Part shown: positions 19,972 to 27,738 of the stretch, piece by piece
Layout: the number at the start of each line of letters is the position of its first letter
Numbering within the stretch: position 1 is the first letter of the stretch
NCBI GenBank assembly: GCA_963674665.2
Contig: CAXXPL010000004.1
Coordinates: 496,001-560,000, forward strand
Reading direction: 5' to 3'
Source: G963674665 sp963674665
GTDB lineage: Bacteria > Desulfobacterota > Desulfovibrionia > Desulfovibrionales > Desulfovibrionaceae
DNA length: 64,000 nucleotides
Notes under the pieces: generated by a model
Database searches by the model: none
What the model saw: the letters and a program-made list of their open reading frames with translations, nothing else
What the model was told of the DNA's origin: nothing
Position numbers and translations under genes: made by a program

Positions 19972-20289
19972 ATGCTTTGGAACAGATTATTGTTGGGGCT
20001 CATCTTGTTGTTGAACCTCTTTTTTCTCTACAGTATATTAGTCAGTGATCAAGGTATTTTCGGCTATCTTGAGTTGCGAAGACGGCGTGAGGCCATGGAG
20101 CAAAGGATCGAGGATCTGCGCGAGAAAACAGTGGAATTGAGCCGTGAAATCAGGCTCTTGGAATCGGACAGTGACTACATTGAGAAGATGATCAGAGAGC
20201 AGATGAACTTCGTGAAAAAGCAGGAGACACTGTACGTCTTTCCCCGAGCCGAGGAAGCCAACCCGCCCGGAGCCAGCCCCAATGAATAA
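19972..20289 (+). CDS. FtsB/DivIC-like septum formation initiator protein
   Basis: The 105-residue protein has one N-terminal membrane helix (LLLGLILLLNLFFLYSILV) and a short coiled coil of Arg/Glu-rich heptads (about 35-75). It ends with the conserved box DSDYIEKMIREQMNFVKKQETLYVFP, interpreted here in shortened form (YIEKMIREQMNFVKK) as typical of the family. FtsB/DivIC proteins bridge divisome components in the inner membrane. Its last bases overlap the start of the TPR gene by eight bases. Confidence 0.82.
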   Translation: MLWNRLLLGLILLLNLFFLYSILVSDQGIFGYLELRRRREAMEQRIEDLREKTVELSREIRLLESDSDYIEKMIREQMNFVKKQETLYVFPRAEEANPPGASPNE

Positions 20290-21310
20290 CAAGATCAGCT
20301 GGTACAAGGAAGTCCTGGAGCTTGAACCACACTCCAAAGTCTTTTTTCCTTTGGCCAAGCTTCTCAAGAACAACGGGCAATTGCAGGAAGCGTTGGCCAC
20401 TCTGCGTGACGGCCTCAGTGTGCATCCCGAGCATGCCGAAGCAAAACTGTTGCTTGCCGAAGTGCTGTTTGAACTGGGTCACGAAGACGACCTTAACGAA
20501 TTGGTCCAGGACTTCTCGACCCAAATCGCATCCTACCCCGCATTCTGGGAAACATGGGCCGATCAACTCTCCGCGGATTCGTCCGGGAGCGAACCGGCCG
20601 TGGCGCTTCGATTCCTCGCCAGCTTTTTTTCCGGAGCCTCCTTCACTTGGACCGAGATTATCGAGACCGGGCTCAAGGCCCTGATGAGTGGCCAGAACGC
20701 GCCCAAGATCGACATCCCCCGCAAAACCTTGAGCGGGCTCACCTTGAAACAGAGGCAGGATGACGTCGAAGACGAGGCCGCTTTCGAAGATTCCGAGGCC
20801 GAGGATGAAGTGGACGATTCCGAGGATCATGCCGCGTCCGAAGAGTCCACCGAGGCCGAGAAGTCCGCGGAATCCGGTGATCAAGGCGATGATGATGCGG
20901 CCATGGGCACCAACCGCATGCGCTCCTTCGAATCCGCGGTGTCCAGGGCCGACGTCGATATGTCCCTGGATGACGAGATCGACGAGGAGAACGAGGAGGC
21001 CTTTTCCCTGCGCACCAGGACCATGGCCGATCTCCTGGCCGAACAGGGCGACTATGAAGGAGCTCTTGACATTTACCGTGAGTTGCATTCTTGTTCCACG
21101 TCTGACTCCGAGCGCATGTCTCTTGAACAATTAATTGAGGAAATGCGGACACTTGCCTTTGACAAGGCTGGCAGCAACAGTGGCCGGAGCAAGAAGGGCG
21201 CTGCGAAACAGCGTCAGACTGCTCCTGGTAAGGGTTTGAAAGGAAAAAAGAAATTGATCAGCGCTCTGGAAGCGCTGGCTGAGCGCCTGGAAGCCAAGGC
21301 CGCCAACTGA
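20282..21310 (+). CDS. Tetratricopeptide-repeat protein with acidic linker
   Basis: The 342-residue cytoplasmic protein begins with TPR-like helical repeats (about 1-75, including LAKLLKNNGQLQEALATLRD). A strongly acidic low-complexity segment follows (about 160-225, many Glu, Asp and Ser), then another TPR-like unit (LLAEQGDYEGALDIYREL) and a basic Lys-rich tail. This is a scaffold-type architecture with no catalytic motif. It overlaps the FtsB-like gene, which suggests co-expression; its partner is unknown. Confidence 0.75.
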   Translation: MNNKISWYKEVLELEPHSKVFFPLAKLLKNNGQLQEALATLRDGLSVHPEHAEAKLLLAEVLFELGHEDDLNELVQDFSTQIASYPAFWETWADQLSADSSGSEPAVALRFLASFFSGASFTWTEIIETGLKALMSGQNAPKIDIPRKTLSGLTLKQRQDDVEDEAAFEDSEAEDEVDDSEDHAASEESTEAEKSAESGDQGDDDAAMGTNRMRSFESAVSRADVDMSLDDEIDEENEEAFSLRTRTMADLLAEQGDYEGALDIYRELHSCSTSDSERMSLEQLIEEMRTLAFDKAGSNSGRSKKGAAKQRQTAPGKGLKGKKKLISALEALAERLEAKAAN

Positions 21311-21346
21311 GCCCGCTTCCTGGTTGACTCTGATACGGAGGTTTTT

Positions 21347-22142
21347 TTGGAAACGATATCCTCGCGTTGGTCTCTTCTGGTTTTTGTGTTGTTTCTGGTA
21401 CTTCTGGGTGGCTGCAGCACATGGCACGAAACCAGAAAGGAAACTTCCCGGTTGTACAATGAATACGTGGTGCCCGAGGCCTCGGTGGATCTTGATACTG
21501 ATGATCTGGACGAGGACACCATGCGCCTGGCCACCATGTTCAAGCCGGTGGATGTGCAGATTTCCGAGCTGATTCGTTTTCTCGATGGGACCAGCTCCCT
21601 GCCCAAGCAGGACTGGTTCAAGGAGCTGTTCACCAGGTTTTCCTGGATTTCCGGCGTGATGATTGTGGACAACGTGGGATCCGTCAAGTTTCAGCATCCT
21701 GAAACGAGCCTCAAGGAGAATGACATCGCGTCTTTGATCGAGCTAGCCGACAAGTGGCAGGACCATTCGGTTCGCGGGCATATAATGAATTCGCCCCTTG
21801 GGCCCGAGGTTTACCTTGCGAGCCCCCCTTTTCCAGAACAGCGAATGGATGGGTCTTGTCATTGTACACTTTGATCCCAGAAAGCTGCTCGAATTTTGTC
21901 CAAACCCGGACGAGTTGGTCATGTTCACACCGGGTGAAGTATTGTGGCCTGGCAAATACGAACAGGCCGCTCAATCCCTTGCCCAGATTCCCTGGGAAAA
22001 TATTCTGGATGGCGACGAAGTTGGCACGGAAGAAACGCCAGGTGGAGATTTCTCTTGGATTGCCAGGAACCTCGGGGAGGAATTCCTCATTTACGCAGCT
22101 CTGGCCGAACCCTTGAACAAGGAACCTGAAGCCGAGCAGTAG
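21347..22142 (+). pseudogene. Putative lipoprotein, frame broken in a C-run
   Basis: TTG 21347, with GGAGG upstream, opens a lipoprotein: hydrophobic signal and lipobox LLGGC with lipidated Cys at residue 23. The frame runs to 21874, but sequence similarity to a continuous protein is lost after about 21825. The other frame continues as LFQNSEWMGLVIVHFDPRKL to 22142. Removing one C from the C6 run at 21823-21828 joins them into one protein of about 264 residues. The family is not recognised with certainty; the middle (SWISGVMIVDNVGSVKFQHP) resembles a small sensor-like fold. The break is likely a sequence error; see findings. Confidence 0.65.
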
Positions 22143-22225
22143 CCTTCCGGTCGGCGTATGCCTGCCGGGGAGTGTCGCCGAACTTTCGAGCGGCGTCCAG
22201 GAACGATCAACGAGGAGTCATTGCC

Positions 22226-23239
22226 ATGCCCTTAGGCCAGATTACTGTTACAGAGCATATGCTCTACCATCAAAAAATGACCCCGGGAGCCACCGGGCGC
22301 TTTACATCCCTGCTCAACGACCTCATTCTCGCCGCTAAAATCGTCTCCAGGGAAGTTAACAAGGCCGGACTCGTGGATGTTCTCGGGTTTACCGGCGACA
22401 TCAATGTGCAGGGCGAACGGGTGATGAAACTCGACGAATACGCCAACTCCATCCTCATTCACCGGATGGAGCGCTCCGGCGTGTTGTGCGCCATGGGATC
22501 CGAGGAGAACGCGGACCTGATCGTCGTTCCGGACAAGTTCCAGCGTGGCGACTATATCCTCATCTTCGACCCACTGGACGGCTCCTCCAACATCGATGTC
22601 AACACCAATATCGGAACCATCTTCTCCATCCTGCGCCGCACGTCTCCCTCCGGCTCCGAGGTCACCCTGGGTGATGTCCTGCGCAAGGGCTCGGAGCAGG
22701 TTGGCGCCGGCTACTTCCTCTACGGTTCATCCACAATGCTGGTGTACACCACCGGCGACGGCGTGCACGGCTTCACCCACGATCCCAGCGTCGGCGAGTT
22801 TCTGCTCTCCCATCCCGACATCCAGATCCCCAAGCAGGGCAGCATCTTCTCCGTGAACATGGGGTACTGGGAGTACTGGGACGAGGCAACGAGGAAGGTG
22901 CTGTCCTATTTCACCGGCAAGGACAACGCCCTGGGTCGCCCATACTCCCAGCGCTACATCGGCTCTCTGGTGGCGGATTTTCACCGCACCCTGCTGAAGG
23001 GGGGCATTTTCATGTACCCCATCGACTACCGGGACAGGCTGGACCCCAGGGGCAAGCTGCGCTACCTGTGCGAGGCCTCGCCTCTGGCCATGGTGGCGGA
23101 GCAGGCCGGCGGCCTGGCCACCGACGGGAAGAACAGGCTCCTGGATTTCGTGCCGGATCAACTGCACAGCCGGGTTCCGCTGTTTATCGGTTCCGAGTAC
23201 GATGTCCGCAAGGTGACGGAGATCTATCGCAACTCCTGA
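22226..23239 (+). CDS. fbp: Fructose-1,6-bisphosphatase, class I
   Basis: The 337-residue enzyme removes the 1-phosphate of fructose 1,6-bisphosphate, the committed step of gluconeogenesis. Motifs include the metal-binding DPLDGSSNID (about 115-124), GTIFSILRR, and the substrate region YIGSLVADFHRTLLKGGIFMY followed by LRYLCEASPLAMVAEQAGG (shown here as separate segments SLVADFHRTLLKGG and LCEASPLAMVAEQ). ATG 22226 has GAGGAG eight bases upstream. Together with pyc and ppsA it supports active gluconeogenesis. Confidence 0.94.
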   Translation: MPLGQITVTEHMLYHQKMTPGATGRFTSLLNDLILAAKIVSREVNKAGLVDVLGFTGDINVQGERVMKLDEYANSILIHRMERSGVLCAMGSEENADLIVVPDKFQRGDYILIFDPLDGSSNIDVNTNIGTIFSILRRTSPSGSEVTLGDVLRKGSEQVGAGYFLYGSSTMLVYTTGDGVHGFTHDPSVGEFLLSHPDIQIPKQGSIFSVNMGYWEYWDEATRKVLSYFTGKDNALGRPYSQRYIGSLVADFHRTLLKGGIFMYPIDYRDRLDPRGKLRYLCEASPLAMVAEQAGGLATDGKNRLLDFVPDQLHSRVPLFIGSEYDVRKVTEIYRNS

Positions 23240-23378
23240 TTCGCAACATGACGCATCCGATACCGGGGGAGGGCCTTGCGACACAAGCCTCTCCCGGTTT
23301 TTCCTATCTTGAGGGCACCCGCAACTTTCGTATTTCCAAGGCCACTGCCTGCGTGGCGAAACAACAGGCGCAGCACCA

Positions 23379-24465
23379 ATGCTCATTCTCGGCATAGAAA
23401 CCTCTTGTGATGAAACCGCCATGGCCCTGGTGCGGGATGGTCACCTCGTGGGGCAGGTCATTTCGACCCAGGCGCCCTTGCACGCGCTTTTTGGAGGGGT
23501 GGTGCCTGAGATTGCCTCGCGGGAGCATTACCGCATCCTGGACTCCCTCTATGACACGCTTGTGGGGCAGACCGGGTTCGAGGCGGGTGATATCGACGCA
23601 GTGGCCGTGGCCCGCGGGCCTGGTCTTCTGGGCAGCCTGCTCACCGGCCTTGGGTTCGCCAAGGGGCTTGTGCTGGGTACCGGAGCCAGGCTCATCGGCG
23701 TGGATCATCTGTTGGCGCACCTCCTGGCCGCGGGGCTCGAGCGCGAACTGGTGTTTCCGGCCCTCGGCCTGCTCGTCTCGGGGGGGCACACGCATCTTTA
23801 CCGGCTTGATTCATCAACTTCCGCAAGGAGACTTGGCAGGACCCTGGACGATGCCGCTGGCGAGGCCCTGGACAAGAGTGCCCGGCTCATGGGGCTTCCA
23901 TATCCCGGGGGGGCGCTATGTCGATGCCCTGGCTCAGGCCGGTACCGTGGATCCGAAGAGATTTCCGCGCCCCTATCTGGACAACACGAACCTGGATTTC
24001 AGTTTCAGCGGGTTGAAAACAGCGGTGGCCAACGAGATGAGCGATCGCGGCCACCTCGTTCTCAAGGTGGCCGAACTGGAGGCTCCCGAGATTCTGGCTG
24101 GAAAAATGGCCGCCGACCCTGTACGGCGAGAGTTGACCGATATCTGCGCGAGCCTGAATTACAGTGTGGCTGAAACATTGAAAATCAAAGCGAGACGGGC
24201 CCTGCGCAGGGAATCAGGCCTGAAGGCAGTCCTGGTTGCGGGCGGTGTGGCCGCCAACACCATGGTCCGTGAGGCCATGGCTGGCCTCACCGTGAAACAT
24301 GGGCTGGAATTATTGCTGCCTTCGCCGGCGCTGTGTACCGACAATGCCGCAATGGTCGCGTACGCCGGGTATTGCTTTGCCGAGGCCGGGCTCTTTCATG
24401 GTCTCGACGTTGACGCCGTTCCCAGGGGCCGCGCGGTGCCCTGGGACTACGCCGCCAAGTCCTGA
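23379..24465 (+). pseudogene. tsaD: tRNA threonylcarbamoyladenosine protein TsaD, frame broken in a G-run
   Basis: TsaD transfers the threonylcarbamoyl group to A37 of tRNAs reading ANN codons. ATG 23379 starts a normal N-terminus (ILGIETSCDETAMALV, GGVVPEIASREH, VARGPGLLGSLL, LVSGGHTHLY). The frame is lost at about 23910, and the remainder (GRYVDALAQ, LDFSFSGLKTAV, VAGGVAANTMVREAM, CTDNAAMVAYAG) continues in another frame to 24465. Deleting one G from the G7 run at 23907-23913 restores PYPGGRYVDAL and a normal full-length protein of about 360 residues. Because TsaD is almost universally required, a sequencing error is the likelier cause. The partner tsaE is on the minus strand at 44984-45469. 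Confidence 0.85.
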
Positions 24466-24500
24466 TATGGCGCGAGAATGTTGTTTTAGCGCGATAGCTC

Positions 24501-24529
24501 TTGACAGCACGGCGTGGTGGCAATAGGTT
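24501..24529 (+). promoter_or_regulatory. Candidate sigma-70 promoter for trxA-trxB-bamD
   Basis: A consensus -35 TTGACA (24501-24506) is followed after 17 bases by TAGGTT (24524-24529), about 120 bases before trxA. Confidence 0.45.
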
Positions 24530-24651
24530 TGGCAAATTCCATTGGGCGATTTTCGGGATAACCTGGGCCCGATGCATTCGGTATCGGCCGGCGACGGTCT
24601 CACTTCCGTCTCGCGAAATACGGAGACATCCTAAGCAGAGGAGTGGAATCT

Positions 24652-24972
24652 ATGGCTATAGAAGTTACTGACGGCAACTTTGAACAAGAAGTTCTGCAGT
24701 GCGACCTACCGGTTCTGGTTGATTTTTGGGCTCCCTGGTGTGGTCCCTGTCGTGCTATGGGACCCGTGATCGACGAACTTTCCCAGGAATACGCGGGACA
24801 GGTGAAGATCGCCAAGATGAACGTGGATGAGAATCCCTCCCTGCCCAGCAAGTACGGCATCCGGGCCATCCCCACCCTGATCCTTTTCAAGGGCGGTGAA
24901 GTGCTGGAACAGATCACCGGGGCTGTGTCAAAGAGCAGTATCAAGGAACTCATTTCCCAAAAAGCACTATAG
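24652..24972 (+). CDS. trxA: Thioredoxin
   Basis: This 106-residue thioredoxin has the canonical active site WAPWCGPCRAMGP, the buried Asp in VDFWAPW and the cis-proline loop GIRAIPTL. It reduces disulfides in cytoplasmic proteins, using electrons from the thioredoxin reductase encoded three bases downstream. ATG 24652 is preceded by GAGGAG at the usual spacing; the in-frame upstream GTG at 24643 overlaps that site and is less likely. Confidence 0.95.
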   Translation: MAIEVTDGNFEQEVLQCDLPVLVDFWAPWCGPCRAMGPVIDELSQEYAGQVKIAKMNVDENPSLPSKYGIRAIPTLILFKGGEVLEQITGAVSKSSIKELISQKAL

Positions 24973-24975
24973 CTC

Positions 24976-25895
24976 ATGAAAGTATATGACAGCGTCGTCA
25001 TAGGGGGCGGTCCGGCTGGAATGACGACCGCCCTCTATCTTTTACGTTCGGGGGCGGATATCGCCCTGGTGGAGAAACTTTCCCCGGGGGGCAGGTGCTC
25101 ATGACCGAGACCGTGGACAACTATCCCGGTTTTCCCAAGGGCATCAAAGGCTATGAACTTGCGGACACCTTTGCCGCGCATCTGGAGGGCTTCACTTTCG
25201 ATCGTTTCTCCGATGCCGTGGTGTCAATTGAGAGCAAGTCCGGTATCCATCATGTCAAGCTGAGCGACCAGGAACTCCTGGCCAAGACCGTGATCATCTG
25301 CAGCGGAGCGGCCTACAAGAAGCTGGGGCTTCCTCGCGAAAAGGAGCTCACGGGCCGGGGAGTTTCCTATTGCGCCCTGTGCGACGGGAACTTCTTCCGC
25401 GATCAGGTTGTCGCGGTGGTGGGGGGCGGAAACTCCGCCCTGGAGGAATCACTCTACCTCGCCAAGCTTGTCAAAAAATTGTATATTATCCACCGCCGCG
25501 GAGAATTCCGTGGATGCAAGATCTATCAGGAAAAGGTTCTCAATCATCCCAAGATAGAGGCTGTGCTCAACTCCAATGTCGTGGAGATTCTGGGCGGGGA
25601 CAACCTCTCGGGTGTAGTGGTGGAGTGCTGCCAGGCTGGCGGCAAGCGAACCATTGAACTAGACGGCCTGTTCATCTTCATCGGATTCGCTCCGTTGGTG
25701 GAATTTTTGCCCAACGAGATCGATGTGGACAACGATGGTTTCGTCATAACGGATAACGAAATGCGTACCAACATCCCTGGTATATTTGCCGCGGGCGACG
25801 TGCGGTCCAAGCTCTGTCGCCAGGTGACCACCGCTGTCGGGGACGGCGCCACCGCCGCAAATACGGCATTTCTCTACCTGGAACAAAACACATGA
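24976..25895 (+). pseudogene. trxB: Thioredoxin-disulfide reductase, frame broken in a G-run
   Basis: ATG 24976 begins the FAD-binding fold (SVVIGGGPAGMTTALYLLRS), but the frame stops at about 25102. The rest of the enzyme is read from 25095 onward in another frame. It includes the redox centre YCALCDG, the NADPH-binding VVGGGNSALEESLYL and the C-terminal GIFAAGDVRSK. Adding one G to the G6 run at 25086-25091 restores LSPGGQVLMTETVDNYPGFP and a full reductase of about 306 residues. It is placed directly after trxA, so the pair forms a complete thioredoxin system if the break is a sequence error. Confidence 0.87.
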
Positions 25896-26617
25896 AGCGA
25901 CTCGCTGTCTTACTGCTGCTGTTGGCAATGTTGATTCTGCCAGGGTGCGGCATCATCGACTACTTCTACCTTCCCGTGCCTGACGATACGGCGCAGGAAC
26001 TGTATGAAATCGGCGTGGAATCCATGGAGGAGAAGGATTACTATACGGCCATCGAGTATTTCGTCAAACTCACGGACCGTTATCCTTTCAGCCCATACAC
26101 CACGCAGGCCGAGCTATCCCTGGCCGATGCCTACTTCCTCGACGGGCAATACGAGGAGGCCATGCAGGCCTACATGGACTTCGAGGCCATGCACCCCCGT
26201 CATGAAGAGATTCCCTACGTGCTCTACCAGATCGGCGTTTCCGCCTACAAGAGCTTTCAGGGCATCGACAGGCCGCAGAATCAGGTGGCTCAGGGATTGC
26301 AGTACCTCTATCGCCTCAGGGAGACCTACCCGGGCACCGAGTATGCCCAGGCCGCCTTGGACTACATCGACAAGAGCCGCCGTCTCATGGCTGAACGCGA
26401 GGTCTTCGTGGCCGACTTCTATTGGAGCTCCAGCAGATGGGGCGCGGCTTGGCGCCGTTACCAGTACGTGGTGGACAATTTCTCGGACCTCGAGGACATC
26501 AAGAAGTACGCCTCCGAGAGATCGAACTATGCCTATCTCGAATACCAGAAGGAGCGCACCAAGAAGGCTCGCGAAAAACGCGAAGGATCCTGGAAAGACT
26601 GGTTCAAATGGCTCTAG
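25892..26617 (+). CDS. bamD: Outer-membrane assembly lipoprotein BamD
   Basis: The 241-residue lipoprotein of the BAM complex helps insert beta-barrel proteins into the outer membrane. It has a signal peptide with lipobox LPGC (lipidated Cys at residue 19) followed by TPR units (ELYEIGVESMEEKDYYTAIEYF and similar, here abbreviated as YEIGVESMEEKDYYTAIEY). YPFSPYTTQAELSLADAYF is a hallmark of the family. The ATG overlaps the trxB stop codon by four bases. Confidence 0.9.
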   Translation: MKRLAVLLLLLAMLILPGCGIIDYFYLPVPDDTAQELYEIGVESMEEKDYYTAIEYFVKLTDRYPFSPYTTQAELSLADAYFLDGQYEEAMQAYMDFEAMHPRHEEIPYVLYQIGVSAYKSFQGIDRPQNQVAQGLQYLYRLRETYPGTEYAQAALDYIDKSRRLMAEREVFVADFYWSSSRWGAAWRRYQYVVDNFSDLEDIKKYASERSNYAYLEYQKERTKKAREKREGSWKDWFKWL

Positions 26618-26638
26618 GTCTGTAACGTGACATTGAAG

Positions 26639-26670
26639 CGGGCGACGTGTATCCACGTCGCCCGTTTTTT
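26639..26670 (+). terminator. Rho-independent terminator after bamD
   Basis: A perfect 11-bp stem CGGGCGACGTG / CACGTCGCCCG (26639-26649 and 26654-26664) with a four-base loop is followed by six T residues. Confidence 0.92.
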
Positions 26671-26730
26671 CTCATGAGACCTCTCATTGTTCCATGAACC
26701 GGACGGATCTGTCGTTTTTCAGTCGACAAT

Positions 26731-26761
26731 GTTACAACATTTGTGTAACTATTTGTATTAA
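26731..26761 (+). promoter_or_regulatory. Interrupted palindrome and possible promoter upstream of the unknown gene
   Basis: GTTACA (26731-26736) and TGTAAC (26744-26749) form an inverted repeat with a seven-base spacer. A weak -35 TTACAA (26732-26737) and -10 TATTAA (26756-26761) overlap it with 18-base spacing. The arrangement resembles an operator over a -35 element. The regulator is not known. Confidence 0.3.
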
Positions 26762-26812
26762 TAACGTTAGCGCCTTGTCCTCGGCCTGACCAACCAGCCA
26801 GGGGCCTTCATC

Positions 26813-27736
26813 ATGTGCCCGACGCCATTTCCTGATTGGATACAGAACCGCCTCGTGCGGGACCGCCTGTTTCAGCAGGCTTACGACAGGGTCCCCCCTG
26901 AACGAAGGGCGGTGCTCAAGACCTGCATTGCCCGCCTTCACGCCCTCATGGGGCAGGAAAACTGCGCCGTACGCCGCGAAAGCGCTGTGCATTCCTCTGG
27001 AGCGATTTCCCACGTCACCAGGCGTCCTGTTGCTTGGAGCCTGTTGCTCCTGAACGAGGAGGCGGTTTCTCCGGTGCGTGTTCTTGCCGCGGCCCTGCCT
27101 CCGCTTCTTGCGGGTGTGGAGCACGTGCTGGTGGCGCGTATGGGCAAGGCACGGGGGCGTGCCCCCTGGTCCGACGCCGTGCTCACAGGATTGGAACTGG
27201 CCGGCATCGAGATGGTGGCCGACCTTTCTCCCCGCGCGGCTTCGTCCCTGTTGCTTGAAATGGCGGACAGCGGAAGCATGGGCGTCGTGCTGTGCCCGGA
27301 CTCCATGGAGGGAGTGTCACGCGAGGCCGGACTATGCCTCGCCGAGTCACCCAACATCAGATTTTGGAAACCAAGGCCTGTGACCGAGCTGGCGGTTTTC
27401 TTCCCGGAGGATGCGGATGACGCGGACTGGGACTGCGAGCTTATTCGCTGGGCGCATCCGGACGTGCCCCTGCTTGTCTGGTCCCGCGACGCAGACGCGG
27501 TCCCGGAATACTGTCACCCGGGCGCGGGTGTTCACTCCGGAAGTGTTGCGGAATTCCAGTCCCAAGAGTATGATTATGTGTTCATGCCGGGATCCGGCGT
27601 GGATTTTTCCACTTCGGCATCGTTGACTTTGCCCCCCGGTTTCGAGGGGAGTTGGTTCTGGCCCGGTTTGAGACAGGATTTTTTTCACACGGAAGCCCTG
27701 GCCTGGGGAGTGACCTCCCCATGGCATGAGGAGTGA
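26813..27736 (+). CDS. Hypothetical protein upstream of EF-G
   Basis: The 307-residue protein is not one I can assign. It has no signal peptide or membrane helix. The central part (about 85-145, VLAAALPPLLAGVEHVLVA and GLELAGIEMVADL) has the alternating helix-strand look of a Rossmann-like fold, faintly reminiscent of the aldehyde dehydrogenase/histidinol dehydrogenase superfamily, but no catalytic signature is evident. The stop codon at 27736 precedes the EF-G start at 27739 by two bases, so the genes are probably translationally coupled. Codon use is like that of its neighbours. Confidence 0.55.
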   Translation: MCPTPFPDWIQNRLVRDRLFQQAYDRVPPERRAVLKTCIARLHALMGQENCAVRRESAVHSSGAISHVTRRPVAWSLLLLNEEAVSPVRVLAAALPPLLAGVEHVLVARMGKARGRAPWSDAVLTGLELAGIEMVADLSPRAASSLLLEMADSGSMGVVLCPDSMEGVSREAGLCLAESPNIRFWKPRPVTELAVFFPEDADDADWDCELIRWAHPDVPLLVWSRDADAVPEYCHPGAGVHSGSVAEFQSQEYDYVFMPGSGVDFSTSASLTLPPGFEGSWFWPGLRQDFFHTEALAWGVTSPWHEE

Positions 27737-27738
27737 GC

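Noticed and set aside
26813..27736. Assignment of the unknown protein as histidinol or aldehyde dehydrogenase
   Set aside because: Only a vague helix-strand resemblance; no catalytic Cys/Glu or metal-binding motif is seen.
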